The notes beneath the pieces are model-generated. The model did no database searches, was not told where the DNA came from, and saw only the letters and a list, made by a program, of their open reading frames with translations. Position numbers and translations under genes: made by a program. From the NCBI RefSeq assembly GCF_001945365.1, contig NZ_MSTQ01000009.1:186001-250000 (forward strand): a stretch of 64,000 bases of DNA, read 5' to 3'. The stretch is from Pseudomonas reinekei (GTDB lineage Bacteria; Pseudomonadota; Gammaproteobacteria; Pseudomonadales; Pseudomonadaceae). The number at the start of each line of letters is the position of its first letter. The stretch's first letter is position 1. This document shows, piece by piece, positions 1 through 8,487 of this stretch.

Positions 1-689
1 GCAACCGCGCCGAACAGGCTCCACAAGGGGGCATCGAAGACACCGTGCGCTATCAACTGATTCGCGCACGCGTGCAACTGATTTATGAGGAGACTCCGGG
101 CCTGGGCGCCAAGCGCTTCCGCGCCCAGCTGGATGAAAACCCGAAAAGCGATGTCGCGCGCTACGGACTGGCCATTGCCCAGGTCAAGGGTGGCCAACTG
201 AACGAGGCACGGGAAAATCTCAAACTGCTGCTGGCCAAGGCGCCCAACGAGATTATCTACAACCTCGCCCAGATTGATCTGGACATCACCAACAACCGTC
301 TGCCGGATGCACAAACCCGTGTTGACCGGATGCTGACCCAATATCCCGGCAACTATCCGCTGAACCAGGTACGTGTCGATCTGCTGCTGAAACAGAACCG
401 CGCTGCGGACGCTGAGAAAGCACTGGAAGGTTTGCTCAAGTCGCGCCCGGACGATCCGGACGTGTGGTATCAGGTGGCAGAAACTCGCGGCTTGTCGGGC
501 AACATCATTGGCCTGCACCAGGCTCGCGCCGAGTACTTCGCATTGGTCGGCGACTACCGCCAGGCCATCCAGCAACTGGACTTCGCCAAGCGCAAGGCCG
601 GCTCCAACTTCCCACTGTCGTCACGCATCGATGCCCGCCAGCGAGAGCTGATGGAGCAGGAGCGCATGATCAAGGACATGATGGGCTAG
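1..689 (+). CDS. BepA/YfgC-like M48 metalloprotease, C-terminal TPR part (partial, 5' end outside window)
   Basis: The reading frame is open from the first base, so the GTG at position 45 is only an internal codon and the true start lies upstream. What remains (about 229 residues) is rich in helical TPR-like repeats with alternating A, L, Y and N/P positions, as in the C-terminal half of periplasmic M48 proteases of the BepA/YfgC family that help outer-membrane protein assembly. The HExxH catalytic half is not in the window, so the family call rests on the repeat region and on its usual Pseudomonas neighbourhood. It ends in a strong shared terminator and converges on mucD, another periplasmic quality-control protease. 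Confidence 0.7.
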   Translation, partial: NRAEQAPQGGIEDTVRYQLIRARVQLIYEETPGLGAKRFRAQLDENPKSDVARYGLAIAQVKGGQLNEARENLKLLLAKAPNEIIYNLAQIDLDITNNRLPDAQTRVDRMLTQYPGNYPLNQVRVDLLLKQNRAADAEKALEGLLKSRPDDPDVWYQVAETRGLSGNIIGLHQARAEYFALVGDYRQAIQQLDFAKRKAGSNFPLSSRIDARQRELMEQERMIKDMMG

Positions 690-702
690 CGTGTTTCAGG
701 CA

Positions 703-736
703 CAAAAAACCGCCTCTTTCGAGGCGGTTTTTTATT
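703..736. terminator. Bidirectional intrinsic terminator between bepA-like gene and mucD
   Basis: An A-run, the stem ACCGCCTC / GAGGCGGT with a short TTTC loop, and a T-run form a symmetrical rho-independent terminator 15-20 bases from both converging stop codons. Confidence 0.9.
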
Positions 737-751
737 CAACCTGCAAACGGA

Positions 752-2179
752 TTATTCAGCCAGTTTGAAGGTGATGAAGCTGGCACGACCCTGACGCAAT
801 ACACGCATCGATACCGAACGATTCTTCGGCAGCGCCTTGGCGATGTCGGTGAATTGCTTGGCGGACTCGATCGCCTGGTTGTTGAGGTGAGTAATGACGT
901 CACCTGGCTGCAGGCCAATCATCGACGCAGGACCGTCCTGCACTTCCTTGATCACCACACCGCCCTTGAGGTCGTAGGTTTTCTTCTGCTCGGCGGTCAA
1001 CTCGACAACCGCAACACCCAGACGATTACTGCTGATCTCAGCGCCGGACTTTGGCAACGCTTCCAGCTCTTTGTCTTCGTCAGGAATGGCGCCGACCGTC
1101 AGCTCGACGTTCTTGCGCTTGCCCTCGCGGATGACTTCCAGATTAGCCTTGGCACCGGCTTTCAGTGCACCCACCAGATGCGGCAGATCGGCGGACATGA
1201 CGATCGGCTGACCATTCATGCTCAGGATCACGTCGCCAACCTGCAAGCCGCCCTTGGCAGCCGGGCCGTCATCCTGGATCTGGGCAACCAGCGCACCGGC
1301 CGGCTTGTCCAGACCGAATGACTCAGCCAGATCCTTGTTCACTTCCTGGATCACGACACCCAACCAGCCACGGCTGACTTTGCCGCCGCTTTTGAGCTGA
1401 TTGGAAACGTCCATCGCCACATCGATGGGAATCGCGAACGATACGCCCATGAAGCCGCCGGAACGGGTGTAGATCTGCGAGTTGATGCCAACCACTTCTC
1501 CGTTCAGGTTAAACAGCGGACCACCGGAGTTACCCGGGTTGATTGGCACGTCGGTCTGGATGAACGGCACGTAGTTCTCGTTGGGCAGGCTGCGACCGAC
1601 GGCACTGACGATGCCTTGGGTCACTGTGTGGTCAAAGCCGAACGGCGAACCGATTGCCACGACCCATTGACCGGCCTTCAGGTCCTGGGATTTGCCGAGC
1701 TTCAGAACCGGCAGGTCCTTGCCTTCGATTTTCAACAGCGCCACGTCGGAACGTGGATCGGTGCCGACCAGTTTGGCTTTCATTTCACTGCGATCGGCCA
1801 GACGCACGAGTATTTCGTCGGCATCAGCGATGACGTGATTGTTGGTCAGGATGTAGCCGTCAGGCGAGATGATGAAACCCGAACCCAGGGATTGGGCCTC
1901 ACGCTGACGATCGCCGCGAGGCGAACGCGGCTGCGGCGGCATGCCGCGCTCGAAGAACTCGCGCAGCATTGGCGGCAGGCCTTCAAGGTCAGGCATCTGC
2001 TGGTTCACTTTGCGTTCCGGCAGCTTTTGCGTGGTACTGATGTTCACGACCGCGGGCGACGCCTGTTCAACCAGTTGCGTGAAGTCAGGCAATTCGACTG
2101 CTTGCGCAGCGACCGACTGACCGAGCACCAGCACGGTGGCAAAGATGGATAGATAAGTTTTCAAGCGTGGTATCGACAT
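752..2179 (-). CDS. mucD: Periplasmic serine endoprotease MucD (DegP/HtrA family)
   Basis: This 475-residue HtrA-type protease degrades misfolded periplasmic proteins and, in Pseudomonas, restrains AlgU activity. A signal peptide covers roughly residues 1-27. The catalytic triad is visible: His115 in TNNHV, Asp145 in RSDVALL and Ser218 in GNSGG. Two PDZ domains follow (about 265-355 and 385-470). It is the last gene of the algU-mucA-mucB-mucD block. In P. aeruginosa a mucC gene separates mucB and mucD; here only 178 bases with a palindrome and a hairpin lie between them. Length and motifs match the family fully. Confidence 0.95.
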   Translation of the reverse strand: MSIPRLKTYLSIFATVLVLGQSVAAQAVELPDFTQLVEQASPAVVNISTTQKLPERKVNQQMPDLEGLPPMLREFFERGMPPQPRSPRGDRQREAQSLGSGFIISPDGYILTNNHVIADADEILVRLADRSEMKAKLVGTDPRSDVALLKIEGKDLPVLKLGKSQDLKAGQWVVAIGSPFGFDHTVTQGIVSAVGRSLPNENYVPFIQTDVPINPGNSGGPLFNLNGEVVGINSQIYTRSGGFMGVSFAIPIDVAMDVSNQLKSGGKVSRGWLGVVIQEVNKDLAESFGLDKPAGALVAQIQDDGPAAKGGLQVGDVILSMNGQPIVMSADLPHLVGALKAGAKANLEVIREGKRKNVELTVGAIPDEDKELEALPKSGAEISSNRLGVAVVELTAEQKKTYDLKGGVVIKEVQDGPASMIGLQPGDVITHLNNQAIESAKQFTDIAKALPKNRSVSMRVLRQGRASFITFKLAE

Positions 2180-2251
2180 ACGGCTCCCGTTACGACGAGC
2201 ATGGTTAAGCGATATGGTTCAAAGAACACCGGGAAAGATACGCCAGTATTT

Positions 2252-2297
2252 TTGTTCCGGGAACAACAAACAAGGCCAGAGCCGAGGGGCTCTGACC
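2252..2297 (-). promoter_or_regulatory. Palindrome plus hairpin in the mucB-mucD gap
   Basis: The 178-base gap holds a perfect inverted repeat TTGTTCC-G-GGAACAA (2252-2266) and, 10 bases away, a stem-loop CAGAGCC/GGCTCTG (2277-2294). The hairpin has only a broken T-tract on the mucD side, so it could be a weak terminator or an mRNA stabiliser; the palindrome could be an operator for separate mucD transcription. Both roles are inference. Confidence 0.4.
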
Positions 2298-2357
2298 TAT
2301 AAAAAATTTTGGGGGTCTTTGCAAACTGAAATGCTCACGAAACATTTCGATTTCAGC

Positions 2358-3320
2358 TCACTGCTTGGAGGTTGCAGTGACGTCGGCGCGCATGGACAAG
2401 GCTATCCGTTCAGCAGTGCCGACCGGAATTTCACCCACCACCGTCACCATCATTTCACCTTGCGGGGTCGTCAATCGCCGGGATACAGCCACCGTTGGCC
2501 CGAGCTGAGTGCGGGTATCGGTGACGGCAGCGCCGTTCAAAGGCTCAAGGAAAACAGAAAAACGCGCCAGGCCATCGTCATACATCAGGCTGTTGACCTG
2601 GGTTTTGGTCTCGGGGTCTTTACGTGACGTGCTGCTGGTCAGCTCGAACCCTGGTGGCAACCAGTCTGAATGCCAGGCCTGCGCAGCCTTGACTGCCGAA
2701 GCCTTGTCACTGTCGAGGTTAACTGCCTTGCAATCGCTGCCCGGCTGCAGATCGCTCTCGGACGGAACATCAGAGGTGACCAGTTGCGTGAACTGGAAAC
2801 GCTCCAGCAGACGCCCTTTGTCATCGAGCAACAATGACTTGAGTGGCAGGCCGGTTTCCTTGTCCAGATGCAGCTCGAACCCGTAACGGTGCTGGTCGCG
2901 AGGCGTCAGTGACACAATGACCGCCGAACGCCCGGCCACACGCGACTTGCCGATGACGGCAAGGTCATACCAGTTCTTGAGCTTTTTTGGATCAAGTGCA
3001 CGGGCGGCGGCATTGGGAGAATCCCCAAGCCCTGCAATCAGGGTGCCGCTGACACATTGTGTATGGCCATCGACGCGCACAACCTCCTGAGCGGATCCGT
3101 CGAGCTGAAGCAAACGCTCGCGGACCTTGCCATCCTGGACGCGGTGCCAGATGTTATGGGTAGAAAAACTACCGTTACGCTCGTAGACGAAGGTACCGTG
3201 AAAGCTTTGCTGTTGCTCGGCCTGACCAAGACGGGTCAACCAGTCCTGGGCTTCATCGGCATGGGCTGGAACAACAAACCAGCCACCGAGCAGAAGCGAA
3301 AGTAGAGGTATGGCGCGCAT
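2358..3320 (-). CDS. mucB: Sigma factor AlgU regulatory protein MucB (RseB family)
   Basis: MucB is a periplasmic sensor that binds the outer part of MucA and protects it from cleavage by AlgW, so keeping AlgU silent; lipid or lipopolysaccharide intermediates release it. The 320-residue product begins with a signal peptide (cleavage near AHA, residue 21) and shows the MucB/RseB lipid-binding fold sequence throughout. It starts 8 bases after the mucA stop codon, consistent with a shared transcript and coupled translation. No truncation is seen. Confidence 0.94.
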   Translation of the reverse strand: MRAIPLLSLLLGGWFVVPAHADEAQDWLTRLGQAEQQQSFHGTFVYERNGSFSTHNIWHRVQDGKVRERLLQLDGSAQEVVRVDGHTQCVSGTLIAGLGDSPNAAARALDPKKLKNWYDLAVIGKSRVAGRSAVIVSLTPRDQHRYGFELHLDKETGLPLKSLLLDDKGRLLERFQFTQLVTSDVPSESDLQPGSDCKAVNLDSDKASAVKAAQAWHSDWLPPGFELTSSTSRKDPETKTQVNSLMYDDGLARFSVFLEPLNGAAVTDTRTQLGPTVAVSRRLTTPQGEMMVTVVGEIPVGTAERIALSMRADVTATSKQ

Positions 3321-3328
3321 GATCCTCC

Positions 3329-3916
3329 TTAGCGGTTTTCCAGGCTTGCTGCGCGAGCGTAAGGCAGTGCGCTCTCAGTGCCTTTCAATGCAGCCTGTTG
3401 AGCATGTTGACGCAGGTAGCTCGGCAGACGTTGATCGTGCCAGCCAGGCTGACCTTGCAATACGCCGTTGGCCATAGGGCCAGTGGCTTCCGAACTCTCA
3501 TTGTAGCCTGCCAAAACGGCCGGGCCCTTCACTTGAGGTGCGGCCAGATTCTGTTGGCTGGACTGCTGAGCCAGTTCTACACCGGCGATTTCGTCCTGAT
3601 TGTACAGGCGAACACCCGCCAGTACAGCCACCGTTACCGAAGCTGCGACCGCCAGACGACCCAGGCTGCGCCATGGACCACGGGTGGCTTTTGCCGGTAC
3701 GGCTTCGTCAGCCAAGGCTGCGGAAACGGCCGCGGCGATGTCCAGACGTGGAAGCAGCAGATCCTTGTGCATCGCTGCCCGAGCGATCTGATAACGAGCC
3801 CAGGTTTCACGGGTTTCAACATCGTCACAGGCACTGAGTACCCGACGCAATTCCAATTCGTCCGCTTCGTTATCCATCACTGCGGACAGCGATTCCTGCA
3901 GGGCTTCACGACTCAT
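3329..3916 (-). CDS. mucA: Anti-sigma factor MucA (RseA family), intact
   Basis: MucA is the inner-membrane anti-sigma factor that holds AlgU. I chose the ATG at 3916 because AGAGAGGA precedes it and MSREALQESL is the family's conserved beginning. The 195-residue protein has a cytoplasmic AlgU-binding part (1-80), one membrane segment (about 87-104) and a periplasmic tail for MucB and AlgW. The frame is complete, without the truncations known from mucoid cystic fibrosis isolates, so the allele should be wild-type in length. It lies 31 bases after algU and 8 bases before mucB. Confidence 0.95.
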   Translation of the reverse strand: MSREALQESLSAVMDNEADELELRRVLSACDDVETRETWARYQIARAAMHKDLLLPRLDIAAAVSAALADEAVPAKATRGPWRSLGRLAVAASVTVAVLAGVRLYNQDEIAGVELAQQSSQQNLAAPQVKGPAVLAGYNESSEATGPMANGVLQGQPGWHDQRLPSYLRQHAQQAALKGTESALPYARAASLENR

Positions 3917-3947
3917 GGCGTTCCTCTCTTGGCTGTCGCCGCTGTCT

Positions 3948-4529
3948 TTAGTTTTCCTGCAACAACGGCTGCAGGGCTTTATCGATGGCCTCCCGGGCGC
4001 GGAAAATCCGGGAGCGCACGGTGCCCACCGGACATTGCATGACGCTCGCAATGTCCTCGTAACTCAGACCATCGAATTCACGTAAAGTTAAAGCCGTACG
4101 CAAATCTTCCGGTAGTTGCTGAATGGTTCGATGGACGGTGCCTTCGATCTCATCCCGCAGCAAAGCCCGCTCTGGCGACTCGAGATCCTTGAGGCCATGA
4201 TCGCCATCGTAGAACTCTGCATCCTCGGAACTGACATCGCTATCCGGCGGCCGACGGCCGCGTGAAACCAGATAGTTTTTCGCCGTATTAATGGCGATGC
4301 GGTAAAGCCACGTGTAAAACGCGCTGTCTCCGCGAAAATTTCCAAGTGCACGGTAGGCCTTGATAAAGGCTTCCTGTGCCACATCCTGGGCTTCATGGGT
4401 GTCGTGCACAAAACGCACGATCAACCCGAGAATTTTGTGCTGGTATTTCAGCACTAGCAGATCGAATGCGCGCTTGTCGCCGCGTTGAACGCGTTCGACC
4501 AGCTGCTGATCCTCTTCCTGGGTTAGCAT
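3948..4529 (-). CDS. algU: Extracytoplasmic stress sigma factor AlgU (RpoE/AlgT/sigma-22)
   Basis: AlgU directs RNA polymerase to envelope stress, osmotic stress and alginate genes. The 193-residue product begins at MLTQEEDQQLVERVQRGD, preceded by GAGGAG at a good distance; longer forms of the frame have no such support. Region 2 (about residues 20-90, with the DVAQEAFIKAYR segment) and region 4 (about 130-185, ending in GTVRSRIFRAREA) are both present. The gene heads the algU-mucABD block and carries two candidate AlgU-type promoters in its own long leader, which fits the known autoregulation. Confidence 0.97.
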   Translation of the reverse strand: MLTQEEDQQLVERVQRGDKRAFDLLVLKYQHKILGLIVRFVHDTHEAQDVAQEAFIKAYRALGNFRGDSAFYTWLYRIAINTAKNYLVSRGRRPPDSDVSSEDAEFYDGDHGLKDLESPERALLRDEIEGTVHRTIQQLPEDLRTALTLREFDGLSYEDIASVMQCPVGTVRSRIFRAREAIDKALQPLLQEN

Positions 4530-4587
4530 GAACACTCCTCGATGAGCTCGGAGGAGGCTTGCATTACTAAACGACCGGACTTGCAAA

Positions 4588-4615
4588 CATAGACTCGGGC
4601 TTTTCGCAAAAGTTC
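4588..4615 (-). promoter_or_regulatory. AlgU-type promoter, proximal, of algU
   Basis: On the minus strand GAACTT (4610-4615) is followed after exactly 16 bases by TCTATG (4588-4593). This is the GAACTT-N16-TCTGA-like pattern of AlgU promoters and, from memory, is very close to the corresponding P. aeruginosa algU promoter. It lies about 60 bases before the algU start codon. Confidence 0.8.
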
Positions 4616-4779
4616 TCCCCCTCCAGGCAAGTTTCCTGCGGGCTCTGATTCGGCACGCACGAAAAACGCAGCGCGAGATTCCCCGGCTGCGCGAATAATC
4701 TTGTTATCGGTTCGCCGACAAGGATCCAAAGCAGATCCCGCGCTGAAGCCGACACTGTCCCTTGAATCAGGCAACCGTC

Positions 4780-4808
4780 TATTGATCTTGGGCCTTTGGC
4801 AAAAGTTC
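4780..4808 (-). promoter_or_regulatory. AlgU-type promoter, distal, of algU
   Basis: A second minus-strand GAACTT (4803-4808) stands 17 bases from TCAATA (4780-4785). The element resembles the AlgU consensus slightly less well than the proximal one; P. aeruginosa algU also has several promoters, two of them AlgU-dependent. Confidence 0.55.
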
Positions 4809-4904
4809 CAAATATTTATAGCTGCATGAAACCGACATTGTGCAACCACGCAGCGAAAAAGACTGTTAAATCCACGATACAGTTCACTTGTCGCCGAATC
4901 GATC

Positions 4905-4937
4905 GAAAAAACATCCGACGAAGCGTCGGGTGTTTTC
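4905..4937. terminator. Terminator-like hairpin in the algU/nadB divergent region
   Basis: The stem has ten pairs with one G-T wobble around an AAG loop, with GAAAAAA before and TTTT after it. It lies between divergent promoters, where a bidirectional terminator would block read-through from either leader; function is inferred. Confidence 0.45.
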
Positions 4938-5085
4938 CGCAAGAGTAGTTTCACAATGCCATATGGGCTCGGCTATTGTGCCGCTCCCCCCCTCTATATA
5001 CTAGTGGGCTGTTCGCAAACCTGACTCGCCTGTCCAGTTGTCCAGCGCCTCCCCCGACCCGGGTCGCTTTGAGCGGAATCCTGAA

Positions 5086-6702
5086 ATGAGCCAACAGTTT
5101 CAACACGATGTTCTGGTAATTGGCAGCGGCGCTGCCGGCTTGAGCCTTGCGCTGACCTTGCCCGGTCATTTGCGTATCGCCGTACTGAGCAAAGGCGATC
5201 TCGCCAATGGCTCGACGTTCTGGGCGCAAGGCGGTGTCGCTGCCGTTCTGGATGACACTGACACTGTCGAATCCCACGTCGATGACACCCTCAATGCCGG
5301 CGGCGGCCTGTGTCACGAGGATGCCGTGCGCTTCACGGTCGAGCACAGCAAAGAGGCGATTCAATGGCTGATCGACCAGGGCGTTCCCTTCACTCGTGAT
5401 GAACAGTCCAGCGTCGAAGACGGCGGCTTCGAATTTCACCTGACCCGTGAAGGCGGGCACAGTCATCGCCGTATCATCCATGCCGCTGACGCCACGGGCG
5501 CGGCGATTTTCAGAACCTTGCTGACCCAGGCCATGCAACGGCCGAACATCGAACTGCTGGAACAGCGAGTCGCCGTCGACCTGATCACCGAAAAACGCCT
5601 CGGCCTTGAGGGCGAACGCTGCCTGGGCGCCTACGTGCTCAATCGCGGCACCGGTGAAGTGGACACCTATGGCGCCCGTTTCGTGATCCTCGCCTCCGGT
5701 GGCGCCGCCAAGGTCTACCTTTATACCAGCAACCCCGACGGCGCCTGCGGTGACGGCATTGCCATGGCCTGGCGCTCGGGCTGCCGGGTAGCGAACCTGG
5801 AATTCAACCAGTTCCACCCCACCTGCCTGTATCACCCGCAAGCGAAGAGCTTCCTGATCACTGAAGCCCTGCGCGGTGAAGGCGCACACTTGAAGCTGCC
5901 CAACGGCGAGCGCTTCATGCAGCGATTCGACCCACGGGCCGAACTGGCGCCCCGAGACATCGTCGCACGGGCCATCGACCATGAAATGAAGCGCCTGGGC
6001 GTTGACTGCGTGTATCTGGACATCAGCCACAAGTCCGAAGACTTCATCAAGACGCACTTCCCCACCGTCTACGAACGCTGCCTCGAATTTTCCATCGACA
6101 TCACCAAGCAACCGATCCCGGTGGTTCCGGCGGCGCACTACACCTGCGGTGGCGTAATGGTCGACCAGCAAGGTCGCACCGATGTACCCGGGCTGTACGC
6201 GATTGGCGAAACCAGCTTCACTGGCCTGCACGGTGCCAACCGCATGGCCAGCAACTCGCTGCTGGAGTGCTTTGTCTACGCGCGCTCGGCGGCTGCGGAC
6301 ATCGTTGAGCAGTTGCCGCAGATTTCAACACCCATCGCCCTGCCCGCCTGGGATGCAAGCCAGGTGACGGATTCCGACGAAGACGTGATCATTGCGCACA
6401 ACTGGGATGAGCTGCGGCGCTTCATGTGGGACTACGTTGGCATCGTGCGCACCAACAAGCGCCTGCAACGGGCTCAGCACCGGGTGCGGTTGTTGCTGGA
6501 TGAAATCGACGAGTTCTACAGCAACTACAAAGTCAGCCGGGACTTGATTGAATTGCGCAACCTCGCCCAAGTGGCCGAATTGATGATTTTGTCAGCCATG
6601 GAGCGCAAGGAAAGTCGCGGCCTGCATTACACGCTCGACTATCCGGAGATGCTGCCCGTCGCGCTCGACACTATTCTGGTGCCGCCCACCTACGCCGACT
6701 GA
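5086..6702 (+). CDS. nadB: L-aspartate oxidase NadB
   Basis: NadB oxidises L-aspartate to iminoaspartate with FAD, the first step of de novo NAD synthesis. I start at MSQQFQHDVLVIGSG because it puts the FAD-binding GSGAAGLSLAL motif near residue 12 as in the family, giving 538 residues. Also visible are the active-site region with HFALTREGGHSH-like residues (about 125) and the C-terminal FAD segment GETSFTGLHGANRMASNS (about 375). The helical C-terminal domain is complete. The gene's last 32 bases overlap the convergent ygfX-like gene. Confidence 0.96.
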   Translation: MSQQFQHDVLVIGSGAAGLSLALTLPGHLRIAVLSKGDLANGSTFWAQGGVAAVLDDTDTVESHVDDTLNAGGGLCHEDAVRFTVEHSKEAIQWLIDQGVPFTRDEQSSVEDGGFEFHLTREGGHSHRRIIHAADATGAAIFRTLLTQAMQRPNIELLEQRVAVDLITEKRLGLEGERCLGAYVLNRGTGEVDTYGARFVILASGGAAKVYLYTSNPDGACGDGIAMAWRSGCRVANLEFNQFHPTCLYHPQAKSFLITEALRGEGAHLKLPNGERFMQRFDPRAELAPRDIVARAIDHEMKRLGVDCVYLDISHKSEDFIKTHFPTVYERCLEFSIDITKQPIPVVPAAHYTCGGVMVDQQGRTDVPGLYAIGETSFTGLHGANRMASNSLLECFVYARSAAADIVEQLPQISTPIALPAWDASQVTDSDEDVIIAHNWDELRRFMWDYVGIVRTNKRLQRAQHRVRLLLDEIDEFYSNYKVSRDLIELRNLAQVAELMILSAMERKESRGLHYTLDYPEMLPVALDTILVPPTYAD

Positions 6703-7123
6703 ACTTGAGCCGAACCCGCAGGCGTCGGTGCACATCCGCCGCCTGCGAATCCCGGGGCACACAGATTGCCCGGACCCGCCGCTCGCCTCGCAGACGAAAA
6801 CGCAGCACCACCACCAACGGCAGCGCCAGGCTGTCCGGTCGCAACTGCACCGGTTGCCATCCCGCCGCCCGATTCCATAACTGCCAACCATCGGCATCGC
6901 GACGCAAGCCGCAAAATGCCTGTGGGTGTGTCAGCAATATCTGACGAGGCAACGCCCGAATGCCATGCAGCAGGCAGCATAAAGCGCCCGGCAGGCTGGC
7001 CCAGAGCGGAAGTTCAAGCAGGAACAACGAGCCCAGCGCGAGCAGCTGGGCCAACAGATAAGCCGCCAGCAACTGCCGTGAGGCATGCCAGCGGCATTCG
7101 AACGAATTACTTGGGCTGGACAC
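6671..7123 (-). CDS. YgfX-like small membrane protein (CptA family)
   Basis: The 150-residue product has two closely spaced membrane segments (about residues 17-55) followed by a basic soluble domain, which is the build of the YgfX/CptA family. In E. coli that gene is paired with ygfY/sdhE and has been described both as a toxin-like partner and as a protein of uncertain role. Here it overlaps sdhE by 17 bases and so is translationally coupled to it, matching the classic pair. Its 3' end overlaps the end of nadB on the other strand. Confidence 0.75.
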   Translation of the reverse strand: MSSPSNSFECRWHASRQLLAAYLLAQLLALGSLFLLELPLWASLPGALCCLLHGIRALPRQILLTHPQAFCGLRRDADGWQLWNRAAGWQPVQLRPDSLALPLVVVLRFRLRGERRVRAICVPRDSQAADVHRRLRVRLKFSRRRWAAPE

Positions 7124-7361
7124 GGTCCAGGATCATGCGAACCATGCGCTGAAGCTCCGGATCTTCCGATTCGTTGCGCTCCATGAACCAGCCGAACATG
7201 TCCTGATCCTCGCATTCCAGCAGGCGGACGTACAACGCGCGATCCACCTCGTTCAGACTTGCGTAAACCTCTTTCACAAACGGCACCAGCAACACGTCAA
7301 GCTCAAGCATGCCGCGGCGGCTGTGCCAGTAGAGGCGATTCAGTTCAACATCTTCGACCAT
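7107..7361 (-). CDS. sdhE: FAD assembly factor SdhE (YgfY/CptB)
   Basis: SdhE attaches FAD covalently to the flavoprotein of succinate dehydrogenase. The ATG at 7361 gives 84 residues, the usual length, with a GGAG site upstream; the longer frame has no start signal. The family motif RGxxE is seen in HSRRGMLELD near residue 15, followed by the four-helix region with DQDMFGWFM. It is divergent from ygfZ, another protein linked to Fe-S and folate-dependent assembly, with about 150 bases between them. Confidence 0.93.
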   Translation of the reverse strand: MVEDVELNRLYWHSRRGMLELDVLLVPFVKEVYASLNEVDRALYVRLLECEDQDMFGWFMERNESEDPELQRMVRMILDRVQPK

Positions 7362-7510
7362 GGAGCGCTCCTCAAATAGGCCGCAAGTATACAGCGCCTC
7401 GCCGCGCCGAACAGTCGGCTTTGGTCGGGCACCGGCGATCCTTTGTGAACTACCCATTTCGAAGGCGCCCCCTTATCATGTCCGCCAGACTCTTTACCCT
7501 GCGATGACCC

Positions 7511-8452
7511 ATGGCCGATTCTGCTTTTTTCTGCACGCTGTCTCATGAAGGTGTCCTGGCGGTCCGCGGCGCGGACGCCGGCAAATTCCTGCAAGGCCAA
7601 TTGACCTGCAACCTCAACTACCTGAGCGACACACAGTCCAGCCTCGGGGCGCGCTGCACCCAGAAAGGCCGGATGCAATCGAGCTTCCGTATCTTGCTCG
7701 AAGGTGACGGCGTGTTGCTGGCCATGGCCAGTGAACTGTTGGAACCGCAACTGGCCGACCTGAAAAAGTACGCCGTGTTTTCCAAATCCAAACTGACTGA
7801 CGAAAGCACTGCCTGGACTCGATTCGGCATCGATCATGGCGATGCCGCACTGAACAGCCTTGGACTCGACCTGCCGGCAGACACCGACAGCGTCGCGCGA
7901 CATGACGGTTTGATCGCCATTCGCGTATCGCCCGAGCGCGCCGAACTCTGGGCCGCGGCGGATCAGGCCAACAGCATCAAGGGCAAGCTGTCAGCGCTGC
8001 TGGCCGAAGGTGACCTCAATCAATGGCTGCTGGGCCAGGTCCGCGCAGGGATCGGCCAGGTCATGCCCGGCACCCGCGAGCTGTTCATTCCGCAGATGCT
8101 CAATCTGCAAGCCGTTGGCGGCGTGAGTTTCAAAAAGGGTTGCTACACCGGCCAGGAAATCGTTGCGCGGATGCAGTACCTGGGCAAACTCAAGCGTCGA
8201 CTCTATCGCGTGAAACTGGACGCCAGCGACCTGCCTGAACCTGGCACCCAACTGTTTTCCCCAAGCCATAACAGTGCAATCGGTGAAGTGGTGCTCGCTG
8301 CCAACGCCCAAAACCACATTGAACTGTTGGCCGTGTTGCAAGCCGAAGCTGCAGAGGGTGGCGATATTCATGTGGGCGCCATCGATGGCCCGCCGCTGCA
8401 CTTGCTCGACCTGCCTTATCAACTGGACCGCGACCGCGAGATCCAGCGTTAA
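7511..8452 (+). CDS. ygfZ: Folate-binding protein YgfZ (GcvT-like, Fe-S cluster repair)
   Basis: YgfZ belongs to the COG0354 group related to the GcvT aminomethyltransferase and takes part in folate-dependent maintenance of some iron-sulfur enzymes. The 313-residue product carries the diagnostic motif KGCYTGQEIVAR near residue 215, including the conserved Cys, and a C-terminal beta-barrel part. It is followed after 35 bases by the HDOD gene on the same strand; a shared transcript is possible. Confidence 0.93.
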   Translation: MADSAFFCTLSHEGVLAVRGADAGKFLQGQLTCNLNYLSDTQSSLGARCTQKGRMQSSFRILLEGDGVLLAMASELLEPQLADLKKYAVFSKSKLTDESTAWTRFGIDHGDAALNSLGLDLPADTDSVARHDGLIAIRVSPERAELWAAADQANSIKGKLSALLAEGDLNQWLLGQVRAGIGQVMPGTRELFIPQMLNLQAVGGVSFKKGCYTGQEIVARMQYLGKLKRRLYRVKLDASDLPEPGTQLFSPSHNSAIGEVVLAANAQNHIELLAVLQAEAAEGGDIHVGAIDGPPLHLLDLPYQLDRDREIQR

Positions 8453-8487
8453 TCGCAGTACCCTTTTGCGACACCTAGAGAAACTAA

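Larger units (their letters stand above)
4530..5085. other. Intergenic region between divergent algU and nadB
   Basis: These 556 bases hold no convincing gene. They carry the two AlgU-type promoters described separately, a strong stem ACATCCGACG/CGTCGGGTGT (4911-4933) flanked by an A-run and a T-run, and a TATACT box (4997-5002) that may be the -10 of nadB. The hairpin could insulate the two transcripts from one another. Confidence 0.7.

Noticed and set aside
3329..3916. A truncated (mucoid-type) mucA allele
   Set aside because: The frame is complete from MSREALQESL through the membrane segment and periplasmic tail.
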